Source of the DNA: Spinacia oleracea
Taxonomy: Eukaryota > Streptophyta > Magnoliopsida > Caryophyllales > Amaranthaceae
Assembly: GCF_020520425.1 (NCBI RefSeq)
Contig: NC_079489.1
Coordinates: 19,430,001 to 19,494,000 of the forward strand
Length of the DNA stretch: 64,000 bases
Reading direction: 5' to 3'
The notes under the pieces were generated by a model. The model did no database searches. It had not been told where the DNA came from and worked only from the letters and a program-made list of their open reading frames with translations. Below, piece by piece: positions 21,998-34,907 of the stretch. The translations under genes were made by a program, and so were the position numbers. How positions within the stretch are numbered: the stretch's first letter is position 1; the number at the start of each line of letters is the position of its first letter.

Positions 21998-24848
21998 TGT
22001 AACATCCCGACCTCTAAATCACTTATTAAAGCATACTTAGCAGCGAAAACATCCTAATTCGGTCGGGACATTACTGCCGTAACTCCCTCTTGGGAATTAC
22101 AAAGCAACCATCAATCATAAGCTATTAAACTCCAAAATTAACATAATAATCGTTTTTAATTCCTTAATAAAAGTACGTAACTTAATCAAGAATCTTTACT
22201 TAAACTTGTTACAACTTAACATTAACTTAGGTGAACGTTGTAATAGTGAAATCCTCGCCACTACTCGTTTCCGTGATCCCCAGCAGTACCTAAAACGGAA
22301 AACAAAACGGTGAGCCGAAGACTCAGTAACGAGTTACCCTAGCATCGTAACATCATTTCAATTCATTTTATTTAATAAACAGGGAGAATAGAATATAGTA
22401 AAACATTTAATAAATCATCATTTCGGAAGCATCATTTCAAAACATCATTTCACAAATATCATTTCAGGAACATTATTTCAGGAACATCATTTTAGGAATA
22501 TCATTTCAAGAATATCATTTTTTAACCTTTTTCCTTTTTAATAGTATTATTCTGGTCATCACGACTTTACAGGAAAACATGGTAGGACATCTCCTACGAA
22601 CAGGGAAAGCCAGTGCTTCATAACAGGGGGAACCTTGGTTCCATATCAGGGGAAGCCAGTGCTTCATATCAGGGGGAACCTTGGTTCCATATCAGGGGAA
22701 GCCAATGCTTCTTATCAAGGGGAGCCTGGGCTCCATAACAGGGGAACTTGACCAGTTCTTACACTTTCATTTATCATGTTTACATTTCTTTTAGTTGAAC
22801 ATTAATCAGGGAAATCTCATTCATTCAGGGTGGTTCAATAAAACCATTAAATCTCGTTATTTCATAAAATCATTTCTTTCAGGAATAATAATTCATTAAA
22901 TCGATACTTTGCATAAAGCTGCATTATCATAAATCAATTCAATCAAAACATACTTGTAATCCCGCAAATCATAAAACATCATTATAAAACATCAATCATT
23001 CATAAATACCATTCGTACATAAATACATTTCGAAGGGATTGCGGGTACTAGCAATAACCGTTACCTCAATTCCACGATTTGCTAAGTCTTTTTCGTTGGT
23101 TCGTTCTTCTTGAGCTCCGAGTTCGATTTCTTTCAAAGTATCAAATTATTGAATTAGTATTAAAACGATAAATACTTTAAAACCAATAATGAATTCATAA
23201 ATAGTGAATTTTGAAATAATAAATTTAATAAGAAATATAACTTTTATAAATTACTGAAAATATTATTAAGCAACATTTCGATCAAAATATATATATATGG
23301 ATTTCATAAATATATTTACATGAAATATTATTTAATTTTAACAAAACTATTACTTAAATCAAAATTTCAGGCGAAATATAAATTTGAAATTATTATTTAA
23401 ATTCATATGATTAGAAATAGATAATAATTGATTTTTTTTTCATAAAATATTAACATTAGAACTTAAATAAAAGAAATAAGGCTCACTTAGAGATATTGGG
23501 CCAAAGTAAATGGATTTGGGCTTGACTTGGGAAGTTAAAACCAACGTTCCTAAATTGGAACGTGGTTCCTGGAAAAAACAACCGAAGTAGAGCAAAGCAG
23601 GGGGAGGCAGCAACAGGGAGCACGACAGAGGGAGGAGAGAAAAACGGGGAGTTGGGCGGTGGCCGGCGACGGATAAAGGTGGTGAGTGATGGTGGCTGAA
23701 CGGTGGTGGTTGTGGCGGCTGCGCAGTTTGCGCGGAGGAGAGGAGGCAGGGAACTAGGCGCGGAGGAGAGGGACGACAAAGGGGAGGTTGGGCGGCGAGT
23801 CTGTGACCGGAGGAGGGCTGCGCACCGGAGCGAAAGGAGCAGCGTGCCAGTACGGCGGCGCCGGTGGCTGAGCGCGGAGGAGAAGTTGGGCGCGGGTGAG
23901 AGGAAAGCAGGGAGGGCGAGTGAGAAGGAGAAATAGGCGTTAGTGTGGTGGCCGGTGTTGGTTTCAACCGTAGTGGTGAACGGAAAAAGGGGCAGAAGGC
24001 GGCGGGGGTGGTCTGTCGTCGGTGGTCTTGCCGGCGGCAGTCAGTGGTGGTGGTGGCTCAGAATCGAAATGAAGGTAAGGAAAATAGTGAAAAACTCTAT
24101 GATTTTTGAATGGTTAAAACTTGAATTTGAATGGTGAATTTAACTTGAATTTTCTGGTTAATTTGACAGCTATTTATAGGGATTAATGGTGGTTAATGAC
24201 ATAAGTGATGTCCTCCATTGAAGCTCAATTGTATGACAAATGTCAAGAGAAATCAAGAATATGGTGACTAAGGCATTAGAATTCAGATTAGTGTCATGAG
24301 ATTGATGACTCAATTTGATATGAAATATGGTGATGACAGTTGGAAAGTTAGCTTGGACTTCCATGGCAAAGATACGTGAAGAAGAAGAAAAAGAGAGAAG
24401 AAGAAACTGGTTTTTGATTTCTTTGGGGACTAAGGGCAGTTTAGTAATTTCAAAAATCATGAATAAATTTCAGAATTTCTATTGTTATTTTTGAATATTA
24501 AATGAAAATAGAATAATGACTTTGATTAAAATTAATTTCCGTAATAATTATTTTATAAAGTGTTAATAAAATAAATTTAGTAAATATAATTTGTTGTTTA
24601 ATAAAAATGTTAAATTATTTTATAAATGACGAAATAAGATTTAAAAAAAAAGTATAGCTAAGCTCGTTAATATGAAATTAAATTATAAAATCTCAAAATA
24701 AATAAATCGTGCAACAGTGTTAAAAATTAAAGTGAAATAAAACTTTGTTAATTAAAATAAAGTTCAAATTTAGGATTTAAAACGATTTTAAGCTAAATAA
24801 AAATAATTAAGCATAATTAACTGAGTTTTAAAAATTCGAGGTATTACA
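21998..24848 (-). repeat. LTR of gypsy element 2 (left, 3' LTR)
   Basis: 2851 bp; read on the minus strand it runs TGTAATACC... to ...GATGTTACA. It contains a GC-rich, purine-rich (plus-strand) segment at about 23570-24060, and a periodic hairpin array at 22582-22734. The proline-rich ORFs called in the GC-rich part are not genes. Confidence 0.85.
22582..22734 (-). repeat. Periodic hairpin array in LTR (element 2)
   Basis: Seven short dyads stand about 23 bp apart: GTAGGACATCTCCTAC (22582), AAGCCAGTGCTT (22607), GGAACCTTGGTTCC (22629 and 22675), GAAGCCAGTGCTTC (22652), GAAGCCAATGCTTC (22698) and GGAGCCTGGGCTCC (22721). Arm sequences change in both halves together, so symmetry is kept. The right LTR (27853-28028) has one extra repeat. 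Confidence 0.75.
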
Positions 24849-27269
24849 TTCTTACCACCTTAGAAAAATTTTCGTCCTCGAAACTTGAAAATTAGATTTA
24901 TAAAATGTTTGTTGAAGATTGAAAACGCTCGAATAAAAGTATGATGTTTTATTTTAAAACCAAGATCTCAAAATTTTATTTCAATCCCGACAATGTCTAG
25001 CCTTCATTCCGCCATCATCTTTTAGGACTCCACTTCAACTCGAGACCTAGAATCGAAGAGTAAAGAATGCAAAAGGGGCAAACTTATATACTGATCCTTA
25101 ATCGTCATTAAGGTCAATTACATTTCGCCATCGTCTTTCGTATCTCCACTTGATTTCATATAATAGGATCGAGGAGCAAAGAACATAAAAGGGGCAAACT
25201 TGTTAGCATAGACTAGGCTCCTATTTTACTTTGCGAGATCCTGTTTGAAAATATTTTCTACCAAAAATAGTAGTTTTTAATGCAAAATTATAATTCTGAA
25301 AATATATGTATATATAATGAAAATAAATATTTATCAATCAATTGCAATACTCCAATAATTTGTAAAAGTCATTTATTATATCAATCTCGTACTCTGAGCT
25401 CTGGAGAACTTCCATCGGAGACGGCTTCCATGAATAACAATTAGATTACCAATATAATCATGGCAGTATAAACATCATCCATATCATATAGACATAATTC
25501 ATAAATTGAAAATTTCATATTCACCATAAGCATAACATTCATAATCATTTGATCTAACACACGAGCATGGTTGACCGTAGCACGTTTACATAAAATATTG
25601 TGATTTATATCATTCTTAGGCGACTATTGGAAGATATTGCGTTTTCGTTTGCTCTTGCGCTTCTTTGCTGCAGGAATCTTGTCGTTGACTTTCTTTATTC
25701 GATTCGTTTTGATTTCGATCTCCGATCTTTCTTCTACGTTGAATAACTTCGTTAACTGCGTTCGTTGCAGGGGTTCGAGTCCAATCACATGACAGGAACT
25801 ACATCATTAGACATACGACATCGTTACTTATCCTTAGTATTTTAAGTCGACAAACCTTGGGTATGGCGGATAATTCTAAGCCATCACACATGCCTTTATC
25901 CGAAACAATCTAGGTTCCAGAAACTTAGTGCAGACTACCTGGTTTTACAGACATGTCATTTCGTCTATTTCCTTTTTTGTCATTTCGTCGATTTCTTTTC
26001 TTAACTCCATTACATTCCTCAATTATTCATAATTCTTTTCGAACTTTATAACATTCATTGATATCATCAACAGGATAGATAGACTAATCCTCGGTAACTT
26101 ATTGTGGTAAGATCCTCAAAGCATTATATGCAAACTCAATTTCGTCTTTTCGATCACCATAAACCATGTTTTCCACATAACATTTTGCAAAAACTTATAT
26201 TCTTTCGCTTAGCTTTCTTTATGGAGATAATCAAGCATCCTTTCAGAATAATACATAAAAACAATCCTTACAAATGATACGGAAAAGTAAACTAAGAATC
26301 GATTTCAATCATAACTTCAATGCTTTAAACCTCGATTTAATTGTTGATTCGCCACTCACGAAATACAAACTCATGCTCTTTCGATACTCTATCATTCAAC
26401 CTTTTTGATAGACTAATTCTTGATATCTCCTTTTGATAAATCCTCAAGATCTTATTCATGTGTCAACTCAAACGGGTCTTTCACTATAACTCGTGTGGTT
26501 CATAACATTCACGTATAACTTCTTAGCTTCCTTAATAGAGGCATATCAATCATCTTTCAGATACTAGACTTTTGTACTTATAAACACCAAAATATTCATC
26601 ATGGGTAACACGGAAAGGTAACCCTAGAATCAATTTCATTCATAACTTTAACACTTTAAATTTTGAATAATCTTAAATTAATTAGTGATTAACCACTCAT
26701 GAAATACAACTTTATGCTTGCTTGGTGCTCTTAACATTAATACTATCCTTAAAGATTTCATAACCATAAAAATTCCTCAAAACAATTCGTATCCACAAAA
26801 TCTTTTAGTTCGAACCATGCTTAACTTAAATTCTTTCAAGAAATCATTAATGCTTAAAATTTTCCTAGCCTGTCTAGGGTAGGAAACTCATAACATAACA
26901 TGATAATCATGAAAACAAGATAAGTTCATATCCAAAGCGAGAGAGAGCAAAATTAAAATAATATTAGCGTTGGCGCCATCGTGAAAGTCGCGTTTGTGAG
27001 CTTCGTTCGTGGCATCGTTAGTAACCTCGATAATCGATATGCTGCATAATATACTCGATCAGGAAAACATAGATAATAGGAAAATAATCCCTTTTCAGCC
27101 CGTTCCTACACTCACACTCAATTCATTTTAACTTATCATGATTTTAACATATTCTTTTTAACTATTCCTTAAAACTCTTTTCTTAAAGCCTAATGAATTC
27201 TATTTCATGCGAAACCAGTAAGGTTTAGCACTTATGGTCCAGAACCTTTGCTTGCTCTGAATACCAAAC
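24849..27269 (-). other. Internal region of gypsy element 2, no coding capacity
   Basis: AT-rich sequence with no frame resembling gag, protease, RT or integrase. Several stretches are collinear with the non-coding internal part of element 1 (for example the blocks near 25020-25240 match inverted 15970-16190). This suggests both derive from one non-autonomous or deleted ancestor. Confidence 0.65.
27252..27269 (-). other. Primer-binding site of element 2
   Basis: On the minus strand the LTR end is followed by GTTTGGTATTCAGAGC, the initiator-Met tRNA complement with one inserted T. This defines the minus orientation. Confidence 0.75.
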
Positions 27270-30137
27270 TGTAACACCCCGACCTCTAAATCACTTATTA
27301 AAGCATACTTAGCAGCGGAAACATCCTAATTCGGGCGGGACATTACTGCCGTAACTCCCTCTTGGGAATTACAAGGCAACCATCAATCATAAGCTATTAA
27401 ACTCCAAAATTAACATAATAATCCTTTTTAATTCCTTAATAAAAGTACGTAACTTAATTAAGAATCTTTACTTAAACTTGTTACAACTTAACATTAACTT
27501 AGGTGAATGGTGTAATAGTGAAATCCTCGCCACTACTCGTTTCCGTGGTCCCCAGCAGTACCTAAAACAGAAAACAAAACGGTGAGCCGAAGACTCAGTA
27601 ACGAGTTACCCTAGCATCGTAACATCATTTCAATTCATTTTATTTAATAAACATGGATAATAGAATATAGTAAAACATTTAATAAATCATCATTTCGGAA
27701 GCATTATTTCAAAACATCATTTCACAAATATCATTTCAGGAACACTATTTCAGGAACATCATTTCAGGAATATCATTTCAGGAATATCATTTTTTAACCT
27801 TTTTCCTTTTTAATAGTATTATTCTGGTCATCACGACTTTACAGGAAAACATGGTAGGACGTCTCCTACGAACAGGGAAAGCCGGTGCTTCATAACAGGG
27901 GGAACCTTGGTTCCATATCAGGGGAAGCCAGTGCTTCATATCAGGGGGAACCTTGGTTCCATATCAGGGGGAACCTTGGTTCCATATCATGGGAAGCCAG
28001 TGCTTCTTATCAAGGGGAGCCTGGGCTCCATAACAGGGGAACTTGACCAGTTCTTACACTTTCATTTATCATGTTTACATTTCTTTTAGTTGAACATTAA
28101 TCAGGGAAATCTCATTCATTCAGGGTGGTTCAATAAAACCATTAAATCTCGTTATTTCATAAAATCATTTCTTTCAGGAATAATAATTCATTAAATCGAT
28201 ACTTTGCATAAAGCTGCATTATCATAAATTAATTCAATCAAAACATACTTGTAATCCCGCAAATCATAAAACATCATTATAAAACATCAATCATTCATAA
28301 ATACCATTCGTACATAAATACATTTCGAAGGGATTGCGGGTACTAGCAATAACCGTTACCTCAATTCCACGATTTGCTAAGTCTTTTTCGTTGGTTCGTT
28401 CTTCCTGAGCTCCGAGTTCGATTTCTTTCAAAGTATCAAATTATTGAATTAGTATTAAAACGATAAATACTTTAAAACCAATAATGAATTCATAAATAGT
28501 GAATTTTGAAATAATAAATTTAATAAGAAATATTTTTATAAATTACTGAAAATATTATTATGCGACATTTCGATAAAAATATATATATATGGATTTCATA
28601 AATAGATTTACATGAAATATTATTTAATTTTAACGAAACTATTACTTAAATCAAAATTTCAGGCGAAATATAAATTTGAAATTATTATTTAAATTTATAT
28701 GATTAGAAATAAATAATAATTGATTTTTTTTCATAAAATATTAACATTAGGACTTAAATAAAAGAAATAAGGCTCACTTAGAGATATTGGGCCAAAGTAA
28801 ATGGATTTGGGCTTGACTTGGGAAGTTAAAACCAACGTTCCTAAATTGGAACGTGGTTCCTGGAAAAAACAACCGAAGCAGAGCAAAGCAGGGGGACACA
28901 GCAACAGGGAGCACGACAGAGGGAGGAGAGAAAAACGGGGAGTTGGGCGGTGGCCGGCGACGGATAAAGGTGGTGAGTGATGGTGGCTGAACGGTGGTGG
29001 TTGTGGCGGCTGCGCAGTTTGCGCGGAGGAGAGGAGGCAGGGAACTGGGCGCGGAGGAGAGGGACGACAAAGGGGAGGTTGGGCGGAGAGTCTGTGACCG
29101 GAGGAGGGCTGCGCACCGGAGCGAAAGGAGCAGCGCGCCACTACGGCGGCGCTGGTGGCTGAGCGCGGAGGAGAAGTTAGGCGCGGGTGAGAGGAAAGCA
29201 GGGAGGGCGAGTGAGAAGGAGAAATAGGCGTTAGTGTGGTGGTCGGTGTTGGTTTCAACCGTAGTGGTGAACGGAAAAGGGGCAGAAGGCGGCGGGGGTG
29301 GTCTGTCGTCGGTGGTCTTGCCGGCGGCAGTCAGTGGTGGTGGTGGCTCAGAATCGAAATGAAGGTAAGGAAAATAGTGAAAAACTCTATGATTCTTGAA
29401 TGGTTAAAACTTGAATTTGAATGGTGAATTTAACTTGAATTTCCTGGTTAATTTGACAGCTATTTATAGGGATTAATGGGGGTTAATGACATAAGTGATG
29501 ACCTCCATTGAAGCTCAATTGTATGACAAATGTCAAGAGAAATCAAGAATATGGTGACTAAGGCATTAGAATTCAGATTAGTGTCATGAGATTGATGACT
29601 CAATTTGATATGAAATATGGTGATGACAGTTGGAAAGTTAGCTTGGACTTCCATGGCAAAGATACGTGAAGAAGAAGAAAAAGAGAGAAGAAGAAACTGG
29701 TTTTTGATTTCTTTGGGGACTAAGGGCAGTTTAGTAATTTCAAAAATCATGAATAAATTTCAGAATTTCTATTGTTATTTTTGAATATTAAATGAAAATA
29801 GAATAATGACTTTGATTAAAATTAATTTCCATAATAATTATTTTATAAAGTCTTAATAAAATAAATTTAGTAAATATAATTTGTCGTTTAATAAAAATGT
29901 TAAATTATTTTATAAATGACGGAATAAGATTTAAAAAAAAGTATAGCTAAGCTCGTTAATATGAAATTAAATTATAAAATCTCAAAATAAATAAATCGTG
30001 CAACAGTGTTAAAAATTAAAGTGAAATAAAACTTTGTTAATTAAAATAAAGTTCAAATTTAGGATTTAAAACGATTTTAAGCTAAATAAAAATAATTAAG
30101 CATAATTAACTCAGTTTTAAAAATTCGGGGTATTACA
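27270..30137 (-). repeat. LTR of gypsy element 2 (right, 5' LTR)
   Basis: 2868 bp, very similar to the left LTR. A visible difference is an added hairpin repeat (about 23 bp) around 27965-27990; there are also scattered single-base changes. Its outer end GGGGTATTACA abuts ATTAC of the target duplication. Confidence 0.85.
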
Positions 30138-31124
30138 ATTACTATGCAATATTTTAATATTTTTTAACACATGTATAATATATGTGTAATACGTGTACAG
30201 AATATATAATTTTTATAATATATATTCTATATTCTATATTATATAATATATAATTTTCTTTATCTCCTACGCAGTTTTTATGTATAAAAGTTTTCTGAAT
30301 GACGAGGTGGGCCTTTGCCCACCCCAGGCCTGCCCCTAAGTCAACCACTGACTATTCTGTACATGTTATCATTGTCTGCAAGATATTGGAGAGCCTTAGA
30401 AATTAGGAGTTTATTTGTTTGCAACGTAGCATGATTTATGCAGTGTTAGCCATTGCCTTCCTTTTATGTATATTATACGAAGTGATAATGTTGAGGGCTT
30501 TGAGGAAGTTAGGATGTTATGCAAAATGACAGCTAAACAAATGCTCCATCTGTTCTTAATTAAAATGTATGTAACACTAAGCTTTGCGTACCGACCTGAA
30601 ATTTTATTTAAATACATAGATATTAATGTTAAAGGACAATACTCTACCGACCTATTATGGGTGGCTGGGACTTATCACAGTATTACCAACGGTGAGCTTG
30701 CATTTATAGGCTTAAAAGCATTTAAATAGGTATTTTATTTCTTCTATGACGAGAATCAATATTTATGTTTATTTAGAGCCTTATATTTGAAACCCAAAGT
30801 TCTAATGGTAAGAGTCTTTAAAAGCCACATATGTTATATGGGAGCCTATTATACCCTGTCAATATCTCCGGAAAATTATAGGGTTCTTGTTCTCCAAGCA
30901 AAACCATAACTAATGTATCCTATATATGCCTCGTACTATCTATTACTATATACTAAAAGAGACACCGGGAATGACACGTGTCAATTCCTGGTGCGATTTT
31001 TTCCCGCCAAAAACCCTTTCCTAAAAAAAAATATTTATTTTATTTTATTTTTATTTTCTCTTCTTTTGTATAAATTTTTATAAATAGAAAAAATTATAGG
31101 ATTATTCAGAAAGACATCATCATT
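30138..31124 (+). repeat. Segmental repeat unit B, second part
   Basis: Continues unit B after element 2, matching 8322-9320 of unit A. It contains the truncated Helitron 5' end (30939-31107) and a 17-bp stub of repeat D (31108-31124), after which unit C begins abruptly. Confidence 0.8.
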
Positions 31125-31177
31125 AATACATTTCTTTTATTATTTGATCCCTCTTTAGTCTTTAGTCCTCGCTCAAA

Positions 31178-31363
31178 ATGAAATCAGTAACCTTAATCTT
31201 GGTATTTATGTGTTCTATTTCATCTTTGTTTTTCAGTCATTCAGCTCTAACGTCCCCCATTTGGAATCACGTATTAGCTTTGCAATACGGTGTTAACTAT
31301 TGTAAACTCAACAACCGCTACGGTGCTCCAATTAATTTTGAGAGCATAACTGCTACGGTTTAG
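31178..31363 (+). pseudogene. Truncated RNase T2-like exon 1, unit C
   Basis: A 61-aa ORF with a signal peptide, LALQYGVNYCK and an end at SITATV-stop, almost the same as 5906-6091. The upstream TATA-containing promoter is replaced by the unit B/C junction about 50 bp before the ATG, so expression in the original manner is unlikely. Confidence 0.65.
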
Positions 31364-32251
31364 GCAACAATGTAAACCCCAAATTGATGCAGGAAAAAAA
31401 ACAACAATAATTGAACAATCTCCTACCTCCCACAACACACACATTCTATGCATATCAAACTGGTTTTAATATTTTAAATAAAATTGAACTCTATATAAAG
31501 CATACGAAAGTGTAATTTCAAATGTAAAGTAAGTCTTATTATCTTATTAATACAAGTACTCTTAATCATTCTCCAGTCTTTAGTCTCCCCTCAAAATTAA
31601 ATTAGTAACCTTAATCGTGGTATTTATGTGTTCTATTTCTTTTGCCCTCCAAAATATGTTTTCTACACATTTTATATATTCTAAGTATATATTATATAAT
31701 ATATATACTCTGAATATATAAAATAGTTACTCTGAATATATAAAATATTAAACATGTAATATTGTAATAAGTAACATTGATGGACATGTGTAACAATGTA
31801 CCTCTAACATACAAGTATTCTTATTCATTCTTCAGTCTTTAGTCCTGTGTTCTATTTCTTTTGCCCTCCAAAACAATCTTTCTACTTAACTGGTCATGCA
31901 CCTTGCTCTTGTAGGTAATATATATGCAAGCTGAAATTGCAACTTCTTAAAGACAAATTATGTTAATACATCATTTTCACGCTAAAGACAAATTATGTTA
32001 ATACATTATTTTCACGCTAACTAAGGGTTTAGGCAACAATGTAAACCCCAAATTGATGCAGGAAAAAAAAATTGCACAATCTCCCACCATTCACATAACA
32101 CACATTATATGCATATCAAACAGGTTTTAAATTCTTCAAGCAAATTGAACCCTATATAAAGGATACAAAAGTGCAATTCCAAATGTAAAGTAAGTCCTTT
32201 TATCTTATTCATACAATTCTTAATCCCTCTCCGTTCTTTAGTGTCTTCAAA

Positions 32252-33023
32252 ATGAAATAAGTAACCTTAATCTTGGTATTTATGTGTTCTATTTCTTATG
32301 TCTTATTCACTCATTCAGCTCTAATGTCTCCTATATATTTGGAATCACGCATTAGATTTGACATACGGTGTTAACTATTGTGAAGACAACAACTGCTACG
32401 GTGCTCGATTGATTATGAGAACATAACTATCCATGGGATTTGGCCCAATTCACAATTGTTCTCTATACCCGGTCAACATCATCGAGAGACGACCCTCACA
32501 TTGTGTGACTCGAGATCCACATTGACATTAAGCGATGTTGCGTCAATGCAAAGACAAGTTGAGTTATTTTGGCCAACTGTTAATCGGTTACCGGATTCAA
32601 GGGCAACCACGAGGGTTTTAGAGGGAAAAAACATGGAACTTGTAGTATGTTAGACACTTTTACGTAGTTTAGTCACACGCATAATATATATTCTAGTGTG
32701 AGTCCCAGACTTGATTTTGAGAGGTAAGATACTTGATTTCTGTTCTTTAAATAATTTAGTATGAATTGTATATAACTAATAATAATTTTCATGTTCATTA
32801 TTTTACAGAGTTCCCTCCCAACAACAACCAAAATTACCATGTGAGTGACGTTGAGAATTACCATGTGAGGACATCATATTCAATGCCATACTTATACTGC
32901 AACAACATGGATGTAGATGATATGCTGAAACACATTTTCTACTGTTTGAATGCTACGGGTAATGTCGTTGAAAGTTGCTTTAAGTATTACGCTGATGTAT
33001 CCAACTGTCATCCAACCAATTAA
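32252..33023 (+). pseudogene. RNase T2 (S-like RNase) pseudogene, unit C
   Basis: Counterpart of the unit A and B pseudogenes, with the same codon-3 stop. Box I reads IHGIWP (one substitution from GLWP). Box II is absent and the C-terminal exon is preserved after the same 85-bp intron (acceptor TTTTACAG here). Since all three copies share the codon-3 stop and the box II loss, the gene died before triplication. Confidence 0.75.
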
Positions 33024-33069
33024 GGGCTTCTATATCCTACCAATGTAATATAAGAAGTTTTAAGTATTA

Positions 33070-33327
33070 CTTCCTCCGTTTAGAAATATTTGCAACGTTT
33101 GGATATTTTACACTATTCACATATTCTACTTTGACTATTGTTGGTGATTTATATGTTAGATAAAACATAGTCATGTGGGATCTTGTTATATTCGTCTCAA
33201 TGCTTATTTTTAAAATATCAACTTTTATAATTTTTTCTTGAATAGGATTTAAGATATAAACGATCAAAATCATGCATTGGCATGCGTGAAAGTGACCAAC
33301 GTTCTGAGTATTTCTAAACGGAGGAAT
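33070..33327. mobile_element. Stowaway-like MITE (unit C copy)
   Basis: Same 258-bp element and TA flanks as in units A and B. Confidence 0.75.
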
Positions 33328-34412
33328 TATTATATACATTTTAATAATAATATAAATATTATATTATTACAATGTATTGTATTTGAAGGTTTATGGTATA
33401 ATAATAAATAAAATAGGTTATCTATTGTGTTCCAAATCCCTTGTAATTATAACTTACTTCTTCCTTCTGTTATTCTTTAAAGGTGATCATTAATATATAT
33501 ACAATGATATATTCAACCTAGCTAAAATGAGAAAAATAACATGTTAGTTCAAACAATCTACCAATTTTAGAGGTACAATATTGTAACATATGTCCACCAA
33601 TATTACTATGCAATATTTTAATATTTTATAATACATGTATCATATTTGTATAATATATGTGTAATATGTGTACAGAATATATAATTTTTATAATATATAT
33701 TCTATATTATATATTATATAATATATAATTTTCTTTATCTCCTACGCAGTTTTTATGTATAAAAGTTTTCTGAATGACGGGGTGGGCCTTTGCCTACCCC
33801 AGGCCTGCCCCTAAGTCAACCACTGACTATTCTGTACATGTTATCATTGTCTGCAAGATATTGGAGAGCCTTTGAAATTAGGAGTTTATTTGTTTGCAAC
33901 GTAGCATGATTTATGCAGTGTTAGCCATTGCCTTCCTTTTATGTCTATTATACGAAGTGATAATGTTGAGGGCTTTGAGGAAGTTAGGAAGTTATGCAAA
34001 ATGACAGCTAAACAAATGCTCCGTCTGTTCTTAATTAAAATGTATGTAACACTAAGCTTTGCGTACCGACCTGAAATTTTATTAAATACATAGATATTAA
34101 TGTTAAAGGACAATACTCTACCGACCTATTATGGGTGGCTGGGACTTATCACAGTATTACCAACGGTGAGCTTGCATTTATAGGCTTAAAAGCATTTAAA
34201 TAGGTATTTTATTTCTTCAATGACGAGAATCAATATTTATGTTTATTTAGAGCCTTATATTTGAAACCCAAAGTTCTAATGGTAAAAGTCTTTAAAAGCC
34301 ACATATGTTATATGGGAGCCTATTATACCCTGTCAATATCTCCGGAGAATTATAGGGTTCTTGTTCTCCAAGCAAAACCCTAACTAATGTATCCTATATA
34401 TGCCTCGTACTA

Positions 34413-34907
34413 TCTATTACTATATACTAAAAGAGACACCAGGAATGACACGTGTCAATTCCTGGTGGGATTTTTTCCCGCCAAAATCCCTTCCCTAAAA
34501 AAAATATTTATTTTATTCTATTTTTATTTTCTCTTCTTTTGTATAAATGTTTATAAATAGAAAAAGTTATAGGATTATTAAATATGACATTGTTAGACGA
34601 TTTTGGTAATATTTAGTCACATAGTCATATCAATAATAAAAAAACATTCTTACTCAATATTTTGTTCATATTAAGCATATCAAATATTTAATTTGGTCAA
34701 ATTATCATCTTAAACATATAAAATATATAATACGTAATAGAGGGAAAATTATATATTAGTACTCCGTATATGATAAAATGAGTATATTCAAGATTTATAG
34801 ATTACGCAATAGATTACGCAATAGATTTAAGGGATAAATATTTCAGTTAAAAAAGATGGTCAATTAATAATTTTCAAATAACCGTGCGTGCACGGGACCT
34901 AATCTAG
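34413..34907 (+). mobile_element. Non-autonomous Helitron, 495 bp
   Basis: Begins TCTATTACTATATACTAAAA preceded by A. It ends with the GC-rich palindrome CCGTGCGTGCACGG, then GACCTAATCTAG followed by T. These are the hallmarks of plant Helitrons: 5' TC, a 3' hairpin before CTRR, insertion between A and T, and no target duplication. No Rep/helicase coding is present, so it would need a helper. Confidence 0.75.

Larger units (their letters stand above)
21998..30137 (-). mobile_element. Ty3/gypsy element 2 (large-LTR, non-autonomous)
   Basis: Left LTR 21998-24848, internal 24849-27269, right LTR 27270-30137. The target duplication ATTAC flanks it (21993-21997 and 30138-30142). The uninterrupted target is seen in unit A near 8322 and unit C near 33601. 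The element points to the minus strand: its initiator-Met PBS lies just left of the right LTR, and a polypurine-like tract just right of the left LTR. Only 2.4 kb of internal sequence remains with no recognisable gag or pol, so it depends on a relative for movement. It is related to element 1 in its LTR ends, PBS-proximal sequence and CTGAGTCTTCGG block. Confidence 0.85.
31125..34412 (+). repeat. Segmental repeat unit C
   Basis: Third copy of the RNase-like block, uninterrupted by large elements and therefore the best empty-site reference for element 2. It starts directly in the promoter region of an exon-1 copy. It ends at the complete Helitron at 34413. Confidence 0.8.

Noticed and set aside
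22600..22740. CRISPR-like regular repeats
   Set aside because: The 23-bp periodic units are contiguous palindromes in a plant LTR with no spacers; not a CRISPR array.
23440..23967. Ser/Pro-rich ORF (175 aa), and its copy at 28731-29258, with overlapping frames on both strands
   Set aside because: Located in the GC-rich segment of element 2 LTRs. Several frames are open at once and there is no recognisable domain, so this is a low-complexity artefact.
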